Positions 12,235 to 25,757 of a stretch of DNA of 64,000 nucleotides are shown in pieces. The translations under genes and the position numbers were made by a program. The stretch is from contig CM060915.1 in the NCBI GenBank assembly GCA_030737875.1, positions 358,357,863-358,421,862 of the forward strand. The letters run 5' to 3'. Below the pieces are notes generated by a model, which did no database searches, was not told the origin of the DNA, and worked only from the letters and a program-made list of their open reading frames with translations. The stretch is from Allium sativum. Taxonomy: Eukaryota; Streptophyta; Magnoliopsida; Asparagales; Amaryllidaceae. The stretch's first letter is position 1, and each line of letters begins with the position of its first letter.

Positions 12235-12489
12235 TAGGGATGTCAAAATATGACTCAACTCATTACTCAATCCATTTACTTTATCCATAAATGGGTTGGG
12301 TTAACTCATTTACGAATTTTATTAAATGGATAATGGGTTGGGTTAATCCATTATTAAAAGGGTCATGGGTAACCAATTTTACCCATTTATAAAAATGATT
12401 AAAATTCACGAAAATGGATAATGATTTTTAAAGCTAAAAGGATCAAAATTATGAAAATGCCCTTCATATCGAAAAAAGTGAAAAAAAGG
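12235..12489. mobile_element. hAT-like MITE fragment
   Basis: It begins TAGGGATGTCAAAATATG, typical of hAT terminal repeats, and continues with several copies of 'AATGGGTTGGGTTAA' in direct and inverted form. The partner terminus (...TTGACATCCCTA) was not found, so the element is truncated. LINE sequence follows directly. Confidence 0.4.
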
Positions 12490-13868
12490 AAAAAAAATGG
12501 TGATTTTTAATATTTTTACGATTATCTTTTTCTCTGCTCTCCTCAGCTTAGCTCGCTCTTGTTCCTATTTTCTTTTCTCCTCTTCCTATTTGCTTAGCTC
12601 TAGGGTTCTCTCATGGGAATCGATCGTGGTATTTTCGAATTACATGGGTCCTTCCTCCGTTCGTGCCCTAATCTATCGTCGATCTCTTCAGCGATTTCGT
12701 CTGTTGCTTTGGATCCAGCGACTGTGGCTATTAAAAGTGCAGATTCGATATCTATTCGAACTAACTCGTTGGCGACTTTTGCTGCGATTTCAAATCAGAG
12801 ATTTTTCGTTGTCGAAGGCTGGTTTCTGGAAGTGATCCCTGTATATTCGAACGGCTTGGCTCTTCATCCTCTTGGCTTGCGCCCGGTCGGTTTCCGACTT
12901 GTGCCGCTCTTGGATTCGTCTTTTGATGGTATGATCGATATGGATACGGGTAAGGGAGATTTCATCACCTCCTTTAACCTTACCTTGGTGTTTCGTCAGA
13001 AATACCTCTATGGTGCTTGTTTGCCAGTAGCGGCTTTCTTGGTGGGTGATGTTGTTTGCCCTGTCTCGGGAACGATGGGGTGGATGTAGCTCGATTGGGG
13101 GAGGAAGTCAGGGAAGGGGAAGTTACGCCCCCAATCCACTTCTTGCCGCGTCGACTACCTTCTGTCTTCCCCCATTCTTTGCTACAGCAGTTCTCTGGGG
13201 AGTCAGCACATCCTATTAAGCGATGTCATCGCCGTAGGCGGTCGAAGACGGTTAAGGTGGATAGGTCTGTTAAATCTCGGGAGACTACCGTAGTGGCTTC
13301 GGGTGTTGTTCGTCTCCAAATGGAAATTCCTCTTTCTTGCTTGAACCGGTTCGTGCTGCTGGACTTTGGTTCGTCGTTGGCTGGGGAGTTTGAAGAAATG
13401 AGTCCTCTGGTTGGCTTGGATGTTTTTTTTGGAACCAGAAGTATCTTTTTTGGGCGGTCTAGCATCAGGAAAGGCAACTTTGGGGGATGATGAGGTTCAT
13501 GGTACGGGCAGTTTTCTGCCTTCAGATTTGTCTCTACAGTTTGTTTCGGATTTTAATGGGGAGCATTTGGATGGGTCTTGCTCATCTTTGGTTGATTCCC
13601 TGATTCAACAACTGGTTATCCAGGTGCGCTTTTACTCTATTTTTTATTACACTGTTGCTCTCTCTCTCTACGGACCTTATGGTTCGTTCTTGGATGTTGG
13701 ATGGTGTGGTTTGGGATGCTATGAGCCATGTCACGCGATCGCGTGAACTCCCTATCACTGTTAGTTTTCCCTCGGAAGTAGTAGTGATAGGTCATGTGTG
13801 TGTGGTTCTTGTGTGTTTGAGCTTGCTGAGTGTGCTGCCTCAGTCATGTTTGGGGTTTCACCGCTTTC
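12490..13868 (+). mobile_element. LINE-1 copy, 5' segment (leader and ORF1 remnant)
   Basis: This is the left part of a non-LTR retrotransposon whose right part resumes at 20738. It starts with a C/T-rich leader, then an open stretch 12613-13089 and overlapping frames to 13868, interrupted by stops, so ORF1 is decayed. I see no CCHC knuckle. Membership of the LINE rests on orientation, the preserved frame across the nested insertion, and a combined length of about 6.4 kb, normal for plant L1 elements. The true 5' end is not certain. Confidence 0.55.
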
Positions 13869-16800
13869 TATGACGACCCAAACTTCCCTGGTAAGGAAAG
13901 CCCGGATTGCTTTGAGAACAACACACATCGGAACACCAACTGAAGAACATTTTATTGTTGATTTCAACAATTACATCGGAGTACAAGAATATAACAGAGT
14001 ATGAATACTTATTACACAAAAGAAATACAATAATATCAGGGATTTAAATTACATTTAAATAGCAGCGGAAAAATATTACAAATATACAACTGAAAGGAAT
14101 ACACCGATACCAAGCTTTCCGAATACCGCTTCAGCTGTAAATCAGGATCCTGTAAATATATCTGCAAAAGCTACTCGACTGCCCGTGTGAAAAATATGGG
14201 CACCCGAGTTTGCCAGTGAAACAAACTACAGGTCAGTCATGGGACTGGTAAGTCCCATGAGAAATCTTAACTTAACTTATCTAATAATAAGGCTAATCAT
14301 AGGACCACGCCGCTAACGCGGAACGGGTTTACTTCATTGGATTGCCAGTGCATAAAATAAAGTAAAACGTTAAAAAACGCACTGCTTTTTGGAAAAATGA
14401 AACCATTATAAGACCCAAGTCCCATCACACGATGCAACGCAAACCGGAGGATAGGGTTTTACCTTATAATGGTCAAAAATGCTTGATACGTTAAAACGGA
14501 TTTAGTATTAGTGTGTATATCTATGGGTATATATATATTTCAAAAACAATCCAATCATAATGTATCAATCATAGACGACATAGTACCCCATCCTACTATG
14601 TCGCCATACTAGTTCTACAATCAAAACCGCAATGTCGTATTGGAAATTGGATTTCCATCATGAGTCGAGGCTAGGGGCAAGCTCCTCTCCGATTCGAGAC
14701 ACTCTAGCAAATGCCTCAGGATCCCCCGCAGTGAACCCTTGGATCTTCAGGGTCGGTCCCTACCTAAGGGTAGTGGATTAATTATGCCTGAACACACGCT
14801 TCCCGGTCCCTTTGGACCTATAGTATGACCACTAACGGCCTATAAAAATCCGAGGCGCCTCAAAATCCATCATCCACATAAGTAAGATGTCAGCCAGTTT
14901 AAGCACTGACACCAATCCTAGCTAGAAAGAAACGTGTGCACTCCCTGCAGTCCTAATCCCATTTTTGACTCATACCGGGGTGTGAGGCTCGCGAAGTCAC
15001 GCTATACACAAAGCTATGCCGTAATAGGCTATACTTTGATCATCCCACAAGGCCCTGCTTTTCAACAAAAGCCTTGATCAACTGCATCTTGACGTGCCAC
15101 ATTGACAACTCACGCCATGCGATCAATCACTATTAATATATACCGGGGTGTTAAGTAGAGAATAAATTCTCCACCACCAATCAGATATAAATTAATAAAA
15201 ATCAATTTAATTCACATGGAACGAAATCCGATGTCAGACACACATCCATTTACAAGTCCGTTCTGGGTTTGAACGAAGCCGGAGACACCTGAGAGGTCCT
15301 CGCATATCCGAAACAATCAACAATAGTCCGTACGGCTACCACTGAAGCCCCTTCAAGGTAGCTACTCTCATCATGGGTCTCAGTAGCAACACATCCATTC
15401 GATGTGAAGATCGTCGATCTTCAACCACCGTCTTCATCTTCGACTCTTCATCGTCGTAGTAATTATTCGGAATGGGTTAAACCCGGTCTTTTCGAATAAT
15501 TCACGTATTTTTATAATTAAGAATCAAGTACTATGAAAACACATCCAACGCCTCATTCCAATTCAGAATATGCTTTTGAATAAAATATTCACATTTTCTT
15601 ATCGAAGGTAAATTCTTCATATTTAATCTTAAATCTTTCTTTTAAAGATTTATTAAACCCCAATTTGGATTTAAATATCAAAAATTATTCTTTAATGATT
15701 ATTTAAATTTAAGAAATTAATCTTATCTTTAACTGGGTTAAAGAACTATTGTCATTTAAAACATAGTTCACGGTAAACCCGTAATCATCTTCCATAGCTA
15801 TGGAATCTTCACAGAAATCAAATCAATATATGATCGTTATTAATTTCTGTATCCGACCAACAATATAAAAGTGGAATAACGGCAAATCCTATTAAATTCC
15901 ATATGTAGTATCGGTCTTCTTTTACAGAAGCTTATCTCGGTTATTATTAATTCGAATTCCATTCAACTCCAGTTTAGTATATTAAATTGGAAAAATTGGC
16001 TTTTGGAAAATTCTCATTTAAATCTTAATAAAAGATTTACAAATTCCTAATCATAATTTTCACCGTCAGTTGGGTTAAAAAACACATGTCACTTAAAAAA
16101 AACATAGTTCACAATAAACCCAACTCACATTTCATCTTATTCCAATTACTAAATATAAATTGAAACATTTAGTAATCTTAATTAAAAGATTTATTCATTT
16201 CTCAACTAGGTTTAAGAAAGGTGTTATTGAAGACACCATTCACGACAAACCCAAAATCCAATTTATTTAATTTAAGTTCAATTAAATATTCACTAATTGG
16301 AAAACTTCATTAAATCTTAATTTAATGATTTATTCTAGTTAATAACTAGTTCATAATAAATATATTTTTCTAAAATATATTCTTTTTCTAAGACATTTTC
16401 TAAAATATTCTTTTCCTAGAATATTCTTTATTGGAATGTGACTCAATCAACAACCATATATTGTATGTAATCAACAATCATGATAAATAATTATCAAACA
16501 CCCAAAAGACGACCAGAGTGGAATTTATAACTGTGTGAGCACTAAAGTACATAACTAACGCTCATCACAGACTGTCAATCCATCGATTGACATATAACTA
16601 AATATTGGGATTAGTGTGTGTCAAATTTCATCCCAACACCCGTGTGGGGTTTCATCCATCAAACAAATAATAAATTATTTGTGCACTTGGGCAACGTGTG
16701 AAAATTATCGTCCCAATCACATAAACAAGTCGAGTAACTTGTAAATGGGAGTGTAATATTCAAACTTGAATATACTAAACATTATAATTAACATATCACA

Positions 16801-16879
16801 CATTTCAACATCACAGGCATATATCTCTATTCTTCTTATTACATATAAATAATATTACAAATGCAACTATTAAAACTAT

Positions 16880-18600
16880 TTTTTTAATTGTCTCTAAAAT
16901 GACAGTAAAAATGCTTCTTTTAATTTCATACTTTTTATTGAACATAAAATGTCAATAAAAAAATGTCGCTTTAAATCTACTCTTTTATTTGTCTTTAAAA
17001 TGACAATAAAAATACAAGTTTTTCATCTACTCATTTTATTTACATTTAAAATGTAAATCAAAATGTAGCTTTTAATCTAATCTTTTATCGCATCTAAAAT
17101 GACGATAAAAATATCACTTTTTAATCCATGGTTCTATTTATATCTGAAATGTAAATATAAATGTACTTTTTAATTCTATGTTTTTATTTACATCTAAAAT
17201 GTAAAATAAAAATGCACTTTGTAAATTCATGTTTTATTTACTCTTTTTAATGAACAAAAATGTATATTTTTGTTTCAACCTTTAAATGAACAAAATGTCT
17301 ATTCTTGTTTAATCCCTATTAATGGTCACAAATGTATATTTTGATTTCATTCCCTTTAAATGACAAAAATGTATATTTCTAATTCAACTATCCTAATTTG
17401 TCAAAATTGTTCATTTTGGTTTCAATAGTTCTAATTTGACAAAAAGGCCCACTTTGTTTTCAACTATTACATTTGACAAAAATGGTCTTAACTCTTTTAT
17501 TTAACAAAAATGTAGTTTCTGTTTTTAACTCTTGTTATTGACAAATAAAATCTATTCTTTCAATTGAAATCAATATTACATGAGAATGTAATGTTCTAAT
17601 TCTATTCTCTTTAATGATATTTTTAAATCCTAAGAAACATTGCCTAACAAAAATGTTCCTTTAGTCATATTAAACATTTCTAAATAAAAATGTACTTCTT
17701 ATTCTATTTAACATTTTTAACCAAAGATGTACTTTTTATCCTATTTAACATTTATAAACAAAATGCTAATCTTGATCTAATTCTTTTCAATGACCAAAAA
17801 TGGATATTTTGGTGTAACTCTTTTTAATAACCAAAAAGGTATATTTTGGTTTAATCATTTTAAGTGACCAGAAATGTATATTTTGGTTTAACCATTTTTA
17901 AATGACAAAACCAAATGTTTGTACTTCATTCCTATAAAATGACCAAAAATGAATGTTTTTAATTCATTCTACTTAATTTGCAAAAATGAACATTTCCAAT
18001 TCATGACCAAAACTGATAATTTTGTCTAATTCTTTTTGTGTAAACAAAATGTGAATATTTTGTCTAATCCTTTATATGTAAACAAAATGTGAATATTTTG
18101 TCTAATCCTTTATATGTAAACAAAATGTTTCTTTTTATTTACGAAACAAATTTCAATTCCAAAAATGTTATTTTTTATTTGCAAAACATATTTCAAATAA
18201 AAAGGTTGTTTTTATTTACAAGGTAACATTTGTAAGGAAATGTTGTTTTATTCCACTGTAACATTTATAAGAAAATGTTATTTTATTTCAAGGTAACATT
18301 TATAAGAAAATGTTATTTTATTTCAAAAATCATGTTTTGCCAAAAATTGTCTTTTATTTCTATAATCATGTTTTGACAAAAATACTATTTTTATATAGTC
18401 CTTATTAAATGACAAAAATGTGATTTTTGTAAAATCCTTATTTAATAACAAAAATGTGTATTTTTGTATAATTATTATTAAATAACAAAAATATCTCTTT
18501 TTATTTCATTCTTTCAAAAGTGACAAAATATCTCTTTCTATTTCATTCTTTTAAAAGTGACAAAATATCTCAAATACAAATGACATATTTAAGTTTTAAT
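16880..18600. repeat. Degenerate 'ACAAAAATGT' minisatellite inside the giant LTR
   Basis: For about 1.7 kb the sequence is an irregular alternation of 'AATGACAAAAATGT' and 'TTTTTATTT/TTTTGGTTTAA' blocks spaced roughly 40-75 bp apart. Copies are too diverged to define a unit. It does not code. Confidence 0.6.
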
Positions 18601-18633
18601 ATAACATCTTGTAACAAAGTGATATTTTCAATA

Positions 18634-18965
18634 TGACATGACGTTTTAATGTTAACAATTCTAACCAAATAAACATGACAATTTTAATGTTAGCAATTCT
18701 AACCAAATAAACATGACAATTTTTAATGTTAACAATTCTAGCCAAATAAACATGACATTTTAATGTTAGCAATTCTAACCAAATAAACATGACAATTTTT
18801 AATGTTAACAATTCTAGCCAAATAAACATGACATTTTAATGTTAGCAATTCTAACCAAATAAACATGACAATTTTTAATGTTAACAATTCTAGCCAAAAA
18901 AACATGACATTTTAATGTTAGCAATTCTAACCAAATAAACATGACAATTTTTATGTTTTAACCAA
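18634..18965. repeat. 37-39-bp tandem array with dimeric higher order
   Basis: About eight copies of a unit of the form AAACATGACA-TTTTAATGTTA(G/A)CAATTCTA(A/G)CCAAAT lie head to tail. Two variants alternate regularly (GTTAGCAATTCTAACC, then GTTAACAATTCTAGCC), giving a repeat period of about 76 bp. The - strand reading frame through it is a by-product of the repeat. Confidence 0.85.
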
Positions 18966-20737
18966 ACATATCTAACCAAAATGACATATTTGATTTCAAC
19001 AAAGCAAACATGATGTACTTATTTTCATCCAAACATAATACACACAATTTAGGTCAGTGATTCATCACGACCATAAAACAATCAATATTTCAACAAATAT
19101 ATACACAACATCAGCATGAATTTTATATGAATATAAGTTTCACAATGAAATAAATAATTAATTTAATTTTAAAATAGAAATCTCACATCGATCGGTTTTT
19201 ATTTCTGATTTTCATTTGTGCATAGTTCAGATCTGAGTTTCTTCTGAATTCTGAAATGTCCCTTTTCAGTCCCAGACAGTTCCATTCTGTAGATCTCGAT
19301 TAGAGGGTTCCAACGCATTTGAAATTTCTGAATTTCGATTTCATATGAGGAAGTTATGTTAATTTAAACATTGGTTACACTATTAAATAATTAAAATAAT
19401 AATTAAACTTTAATTACATCGCTAATTCCTCTCCCCCGACTTTTATCGTTCTCAGTAACTCCAACAACCCATCACGCAAAAGTAGGGTTCCAAACCGCAC
19501 CATTATCGAGACACCAGGAGCCGATCGAACCCCTTCACGATGTCCGCCCCTCCATGCTCCGCCTGTGCTCCAACCGAGGTGCAACTCGGCGCCTCCATGT
19601 GGCCTGCAAACGCCACCAATCGCCGCCACTTTGAGCCCCAATTCCTCCCCAAATATCACACAAAATTCGATCTTAACCGTATGATCTTAAAGGCCATGAA
19701 AATCTCTATGATTTTTGTTTTAGGACTGGAGTTTAATCTGATTGGGATTGAATGAGTTTGGAGTTTTATTTTCGAAGAACTTTGGCCATTGAGAGTAAGA
19801 ACGGCGGTGGCCACAGAATAGGTTTTTTAGGGTTCTCTATTTTCTAATTTTTATAAAATATTTAAATGTATTTTTACAATTTAATCCATATCTTTTTAAC
19901 CGGTCCAATTCCAGTCCAGCAGAAGGTGTCCCTAGCCAAATACCCATGTTCCGGACGCAATGGGCTAGGTCCCATCAGCCCAAACGTAAGTCTGTAGCCT
20001 ATTTTATTTAAATTAATATTTAAATCCTTTATTATTTAATTTAACAGCATATATAAATTCACCGGGGCTACATATGAACTCAGAAAATTACAAAAAAATT
20101 ATTTCTGGTTATGTTTTGACGTTACGGTCCTAACAAAACTAATTTCGTTGAATTCTGAGACTGTTTGAAAAATAGCTATTTTTAAGTCGATTAAATTTGA
20201 CTGAAACTGACAAAACGCAATTTCTTTTACCACGCTTACATATTAATTTGAAAAATTCTGTAAAATTAAACTTAACAATAATTTGACATTCCGATTCCAA
20301 CAAAAGTGGTTTCGTCAAAAACCGAGGTCGTTTGCAAAATGGCTATTTTTAAGGGCTATATATTATATTAATATACTTATAAATTCTACAACGACTTTTC
20401 TAAAATTTAAACTGGACATAACTTTTTATTTCTGCGATGAAATTTCAGTTTTTCAGATTCGTTAGAAAGATATGATTAAACAGATTTAAATATTTTTGGT
20501 TTTACTAAAATTCGATTTGTTTTGAATCCTGTACAGTCAGTCAAAGTTCAAATTCAAATTTTCAAACTGTAGCGTTGTTTTATACTCCTTTTATAATTAA
20601 GCTAAATTTATTCGTTTTAAAATAAATTCTTAGTCGTTCTTATTTATAATAAATTACTCTAAATTTTAAATATCCATTAAAATTTCTAAAATAAAAATTT
20701 TTAAATTGGCCCCAAAATCCCGGGTCGTTACACTTTC

Positions 20738-21819
20738 TGTCGATAATCAACAAGTGTGTGTTGTCTCAAGTGTTTTTGGCTTGGCGGCAAGGAATCAGAA
20801 TGGTGCTTTTTCATCTGGCTTATATCAATCTTTGTCTTGGTGGTCTAATGGTATGTGTGGTGTGGTTTGGTGGGCCTTCTTTAGGCCTACTCATTTCACT
20901 TTTTTGTTTTGCTATAGTTGGAGTGTTTTTGGTTGCTTTGTCTCAATCAAGGCCCTTCTTGGTCCTCTTTGTTCGGTGGGTGGCCTTTTTTTTCTTGTTC
21001 TCTTTTGAGAAGGTCTCTTATATGAGTCATAACGACTGCCGTTTTATGTCGGTTGTGACTCAATCAGTTTGGTGTTGGCTTGCGGCTTTGTGCGGGTTTC
21101 TTTGGAGGACTTGCATGGTTGTGTCTTCTGAGGTTGGCGGACCTCTCAGTTGTAGGCATATAACGGATCTTCCGGCGGTCCACTATACGGTTTTCCTCGG
21201 AGGTGGCATGGTAGTCTACATATAGCCAGCGTTGATGCCGCCAGCTATATGGGAACTACGTGTACCCCTACTCGTTTGTCTTGGTCTTGGGTTGGTTTAT
21301 CTCCGTTTAGCGCTTGTTTGGCTCGGTTCCTCTTTGGTTGTTGGTTCCGTGGTCTCAGAACTTTACCTCGTAGACGAACCTGTCAATCTAATGGCAGATC
21401 GACACCGGTAAAGTTCGATCGGCACCGGTAATGTTCAATCAGTGATATGTGTTGTCTCATTCAAGCAACTTCACATCTGCTGCTGTTGCTGCTGTTGTTG
21501 CTGCTACTACTAGCTCCTCTTACTAAGAACTCCTATCCTTCTAGGACTAGCGCCTTGATCTCTGCTCCAAACTGCAAGGCTAGTCGCTCTATGAGGTTTT
21601 CTGCCTCTTGCGAGTCACCGGTTAGGCCAACCTCTCGAGCGATGCGTCGTAGTCGGCGTTCGCTTCCTCGCACTCCCCTCCCCACTATTCGCACACGCTG
21701 CAGCATCCTAGAAGATCACTAGATCTACTCGACACACTCTATATTTTATCTGAGTTGTGCGGTGTGCTTGTTTATTGTCGTCTTCTTCCTGTGTGTCCTT
21801 TTGTTTTGTTGTGTACTAA
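20738..21819 (+). mobile_element. LINE-1 copy, ORF1 remnant after the insertion
   Basis: LINE text resumes in the frame left at 13868 (…P-L-S | V-D-N-Q-Q). Open pieces at 20706-21008 and 20758-21225 overlap in different frames. A (CTG/TTG)n stretch at 21477-21510 encodes a leucine run. Stops and frame changes show that ORF1 is dead. Confidence 0.55.
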
Positions 21820-24800
21820 ATGGCGAACTTTCATTTCTAGAACGTTCGAAGTATTGGTAGTGATGCGTCGATAGCTAGGCTTAAGCGCATTATTAAGAAG
21901 CACTCTATCTGCTTAATAGTGCTTCTGGAACCATTAGTGGGGCCGGAGGCAATCACCAACTCTGTTTTATCTCTTGGCTTCGGCAGTGCCTTAGTCAACG
22001 CGTCGATAAGATTTGGATCATTTGGTCCAAAGGCATTGTTGTCCACCCTATCTTCGATTCAGATTAGCTACTTTCGGTGGCTTGTTCGTTTCCCTCGTTC
22101 TCCTCGCCCTTTTTGTTATCTTCGGTCTACGCTAAGTGCGACAGGATTGAGAGACTGACCCTTTGGTCTGATATTCTCTCTCTTTCCAACTTGGATTTTT
22201 CTGCTTCTATGCTGGGTAGCGACTTTAATGTTGTCGCCAACCAAGCCGAAAAGCGTGGAGGTAATGTCGTTAACCGCTTGGCGGTTGCGGATTTCAATGC
22301 CTTCATCATCAGCTCGGGGCTTTCTAAAGTTTCCTTCGTTGGTTCTGCCTTTACTTGGTGTAACAACCAACACGGGTCGAACCGTATTCTCTCTAGACTT
22401 GATAGAGTTTTCGCTTCTGAAGGGTGGTTCAGCCTACCCTTCATGTTCTCTATCTCTCATCTGTATCATACCTTCTTTGACCATGTTCCAATGGTTCTTA
22501 GTTGTTCTCCCCTTTCCATCTCTAGCCCATCCTCCTTTAGGTTCCAAAGTATGTGGAGATCTCACCATACATTCCTTAGCGTAGTGGAAGATTCCTGGAC
22601 CTCTCCAGTGAGTGGACCCCGTTTGTGGTGTTTTCTCGTAAGTTGAAACGTCTTAAGGCTTGCTTTAAGGCGTGGAATCTTCTGGTTTCCAAGAATATCT
22701 TCGATCGCATTCGGGCGGCTGAAGAATCTCTTGTTCTAGCAGAGGCGTCTTTTGATGAGGATTCCTCTACTGCCAACAAGGAGGCATAGGCGATGGCCCA
22801 ACTTGCCTTCTCGTCTGTGCTTCGTATCGAACATGACCATCTTCGCCAAAAGGCGAGGATCAAATGGGTTGTTGAGGGTGATACGGACTCCAAGTTTTTC
22901 CGCTCGTCAATTCGAAAGAAGAATTGTCTTCTAACGATTCTCCAGATCCAGCGCCATGATCTCTCTATAGCCTCTATGCCAGATGAGGTCAAATAAACTA
23001 TTATGTCCCATTTCTAGTCCTTCCTTAGTTCTCCCTCTGTGTTGGTGCCTATTCCGTCCCTTCTCGCTGTCATTCCAAGACTGGTCCTCACTTCCGATAG
23101 CTACGATCTTGCCATACCTCCTTCCTCAAAGAAATACGTGCTTGCGTATTTTCTCTTAGTAAGAACAGTGTGAGTGAGTCTAATGGATTTAATGGTTTTC
23201 TTTTTACAGAAGTGTGTGACTGATAATTTAGGCGTACTTTCGTCTCGCTATTCGGTCCTTTTTCTCCGGTGGAGATCTCCCTACGTGTTGGACCTCCATC
23301 AACTTGGTCCTCATCCCAAAATGCGACCATCCTAGCTCTTGTGCGGATTTCTGACTGATCAGCTTATGTAATTTCTTAAATAAGGTCATCTCTAAGGTTC
23401 TAACCTCTAGGCTAGCATCATTTCTCGAGCGTCTTATTTCTTTTCGCAGGCTGGGTTTGTAAAAGGACGTTTGATCACTGATAACGTCCTTTTAGCCCAA
23501 GAGCTGGTTACTTAGATAGATAAGAAGGTCCAAGGCTCTAATGTTGCTATTAAGATGGATATGGCAAAGGCTTACGGCCGCATGTCTTGGTTCTTCATCA
23601 TCAAGGTTCTGAGGGCATTCGGCTTTCCAGAACCTCTTATCGATGTTGTTTGGAGGCTTATCTCCAACTGCTGGTTTTCCGTTCTCATCAACGAATCAAC
23701 CAACGGATTTTTCAGGTCTAGGAGGGGTCTTCGTCAGGGAGGCCCCTCTCCCCTTCTCTGTTCTTTTGAGTTGTCGAGGTTTTCATTCGAGGTCTAGACT
23801 CACAAACAATAGCTGGGCAGATCCAGAGGTTCGACATCCCTAAGGGTTGTCCTCTTATCTCTTCCTTGTCTTTCGCTGACGACATCATCATTTTTACTAG
23901 TGGTAGTCGTCAATCTATTAGTAGCCTTATGTGTTTTATTCAGAAGTATGAGAGATGCTCGGGGCAACTCGTTAACTCATCTAAAAGCTGCTTCATGCCC
24001 GCGAAAGACCTTTCTTCTGATAGATTGTCTTGGATTGAGACATCTGCCGGTTTCAAGGCGACCTTGCTTCCGCTTCCTCACCTCGGTATTGTATTATATC
24101 GAGGCAGGAAGCTCAACGCCATATTCGATCCCTAACTGACAAAGTAAGGGGCAAGATCAATCGTTGGAATGCAACCCTCCTCTCTTAGGCAGGCAGAATG
24201 GTTCTCATTAAGTCTATTCTTAATTCCATGGGATCTCATATTTTGCTGTTATGACTCCCACTGCTTCCTTCTTTTGCTCTTACCTTTCCTTGGCTTCTTC
24301 TTTTTTCTGGGGAACCAAGGACAGAGCTTCTCGTCATCACTGGATTTCTTGGAACTCCATTTATCGTCCCAAAAGTGAGGGAGGCCTGGGCCTCCGCAAC
24401 CTAAATAACATCTACTCGACCTTTGCTTGCAAGCTCTGGGCGAGGTTTGGAGCAAACGAATCCCTTTGGGCAACGTTTCTCCACGCTAAGTACCACAGGC
24501 TATCTGGCATGAATTACACCGGTGTCCCATCCTATGCTAGTGAGACGTGTAAACGGATGCAATCCGTGAAGTCCTTAACGGATGCACATGGTGGTGGAAC
24601 CATTTGGGATGGTAGTCCCTTCTCGCTTAAGGCGACATGGAATTCGGTGAGGGCACCGGGTCCACGTCTCCATCTTTTCTCTTTCGTTTGGAATGTCTGT
24701 ATTCCCCCGAAGGTCTCTCTTTTTATGTGGAAAACCTTGCATAATGGGTTATCGATAGATGAGAACCTCCAAAGAATCGGCATCCCTTTCGTATCCCGAT

Positions 24801-25360
24801 GCAGGTGCTATAGTTCTGGATACTCGGAATCCTCTTGTCATTTGTTGTTCTCTAGGGCTTGTGCCAGGTCTGTCTGGAATTACTTTGGGAATCCGATGGG
24901 TTTTCAAGGTAATGCCAACTCGCTTGAAGGTTTACTAAGATTCTAGTGGTTCGTCATCTTAGGAAAATCTTTTCGCTCGATCCTGCTTCGTCTGATTCCT
25001 TGCTTTATCAGCTGGCACATCTAGTGCTCACGGAATAAGTTAGTTTTTGACGAAGTGGCTATGGATCCTTCTACCATTATCCGGAGAGTAAGGAACGATG
25101 TATTCCTTGTGTTTTAAGGTAGGCCTTTCAGGGGTGTTATTGGCTCTCGGTCTAGAGGTTTGGTTGTTACCTTTGATGTTTTCTCAGTATCGGCCACTGT
25201 CAAGGCAGGCATTGGTTGATTCTTTGTTTGTATGTTTTATGTTGCTCCTTTCAAATTCTCACATTACCTCCCTCCCCCCTCCCCCCCCGTTCTTATGTCA
25301 TTTGCTAGTTCTGCAGGGCCTGCATTATAGGTTATTGGAGCAGGTGGAGCTGGAGAGTTA
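21820..25360 (+). pseudogene. LINE ORF2: endonuclease, reverse transcriptase, zf-RVT (decayed)
   Basis: ATG at 21820 opens MANFHF then a TAG, followed by NVRSIGSDASIARLKRIIKKH, the usual N-terminus of plant L1 ORF2 with its AP-endonuclease domain (to about 22500; LGSDFNVV and GSAFTWCNN are visible). Fragments FRFQSMWRSH and SKFFRSSIRKKN lead to the reverse transcriptase: FVKGRLITDNVLLAQELV (23460), MDMAKAYGRM (23555), RRGLRQGGP (23715) and the catalytic FADDIIIF (23870). A zinc-binding RVT segment lies at 24660-24890 (FVWNVCIPPKVSLFMWKTLHNG). At least five frame changes and several stops make it non-coding. It is a relative of the - strand LINE at 33171-50392. Confidence 0.9.
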
Positions 25361-25757
25361 GGTTGGGCTAAGGTTTTGGTTCTTTACTCTATTGTCCCCT
25401 GCCACTATGGATAAGAAGGAGCATGTGGAGCTGGAGCTATCAGAGATTCAGGAGTGATAGATTGGACTTCCCAATCTTTGTCTGAGTTCTTCCTTGGACG
25501 ACACGTCGTTGCTACTTGTACGACTTATGTAGAGCTTTGGAGTTTTCAACGACGATTTTTTGTATAGCATCTGTCTGTTTTTTTGGATGTTGACCGTCTT
25601 TTGCCATTTTTAGATGTATACTGCACTATGTCTATTGTTTGTGCGTGTGCATGGTTTCTGCATTACGTAAAAACTGTATTTGTGAGCTATTGGAGAATGG
25701 CTAGATTCTCCCTTTTGTTATATTATCTATTCCTTTCTCTTAAAAAAAAGGTAACAT
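25361..25757 (+). mobile_element. LINE-1 3' untranslated region and tail
   Basis: T-rich 3' sequence ends in 'CCTTTCTCTTAAAAAAAAGG' near 25757. LINE-2 ends in a comparable '…CTCTTATTCTTAAAAAAA', which supports this as the 3' terminus. A target duplication was not identified. Confidence 0.55.

Larger units (their letters stand above)
13869..20732 (-). mobile_element. 6864-bp insertion, probable giant solo LTR
   Basis: Flanks are CTTTC at 13864-13868 and CTTTC at 20733-20737, a 5-bp target duplication. On the - strand the element begins TGTAACGACCCGGG and ends GGGTCGTCATA; apart from a final CA-to-TA change these are LTR-type inverted ends. No long ORF, protease, reverse transcriptase, primer site or polypurine tract was seen, and its two ends do not repeat each other, so one very long LTR is more likely than an LTR pair. 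The interior has a slightly GC-richer block (14650-15130), a degenerate AT-rich minisatellite (about 16900-18600) and a 38-bp tandem array. Removing the insertion plus one CTTTC restores the host LINE frame. Confidence 0.65.

Noticed and set aside
12497..13746. Several 100-160-codon open frames taken as independent genes
   Set aside because: They overlap in different frames, match no family, and are better explained as LINE leader and ORF1 remnants.
18596..18829. - strand open frame with repeated FIWLELLTLK
   Set aside because: A by-product of the 38-bp tandem array, without ATG context or homology.
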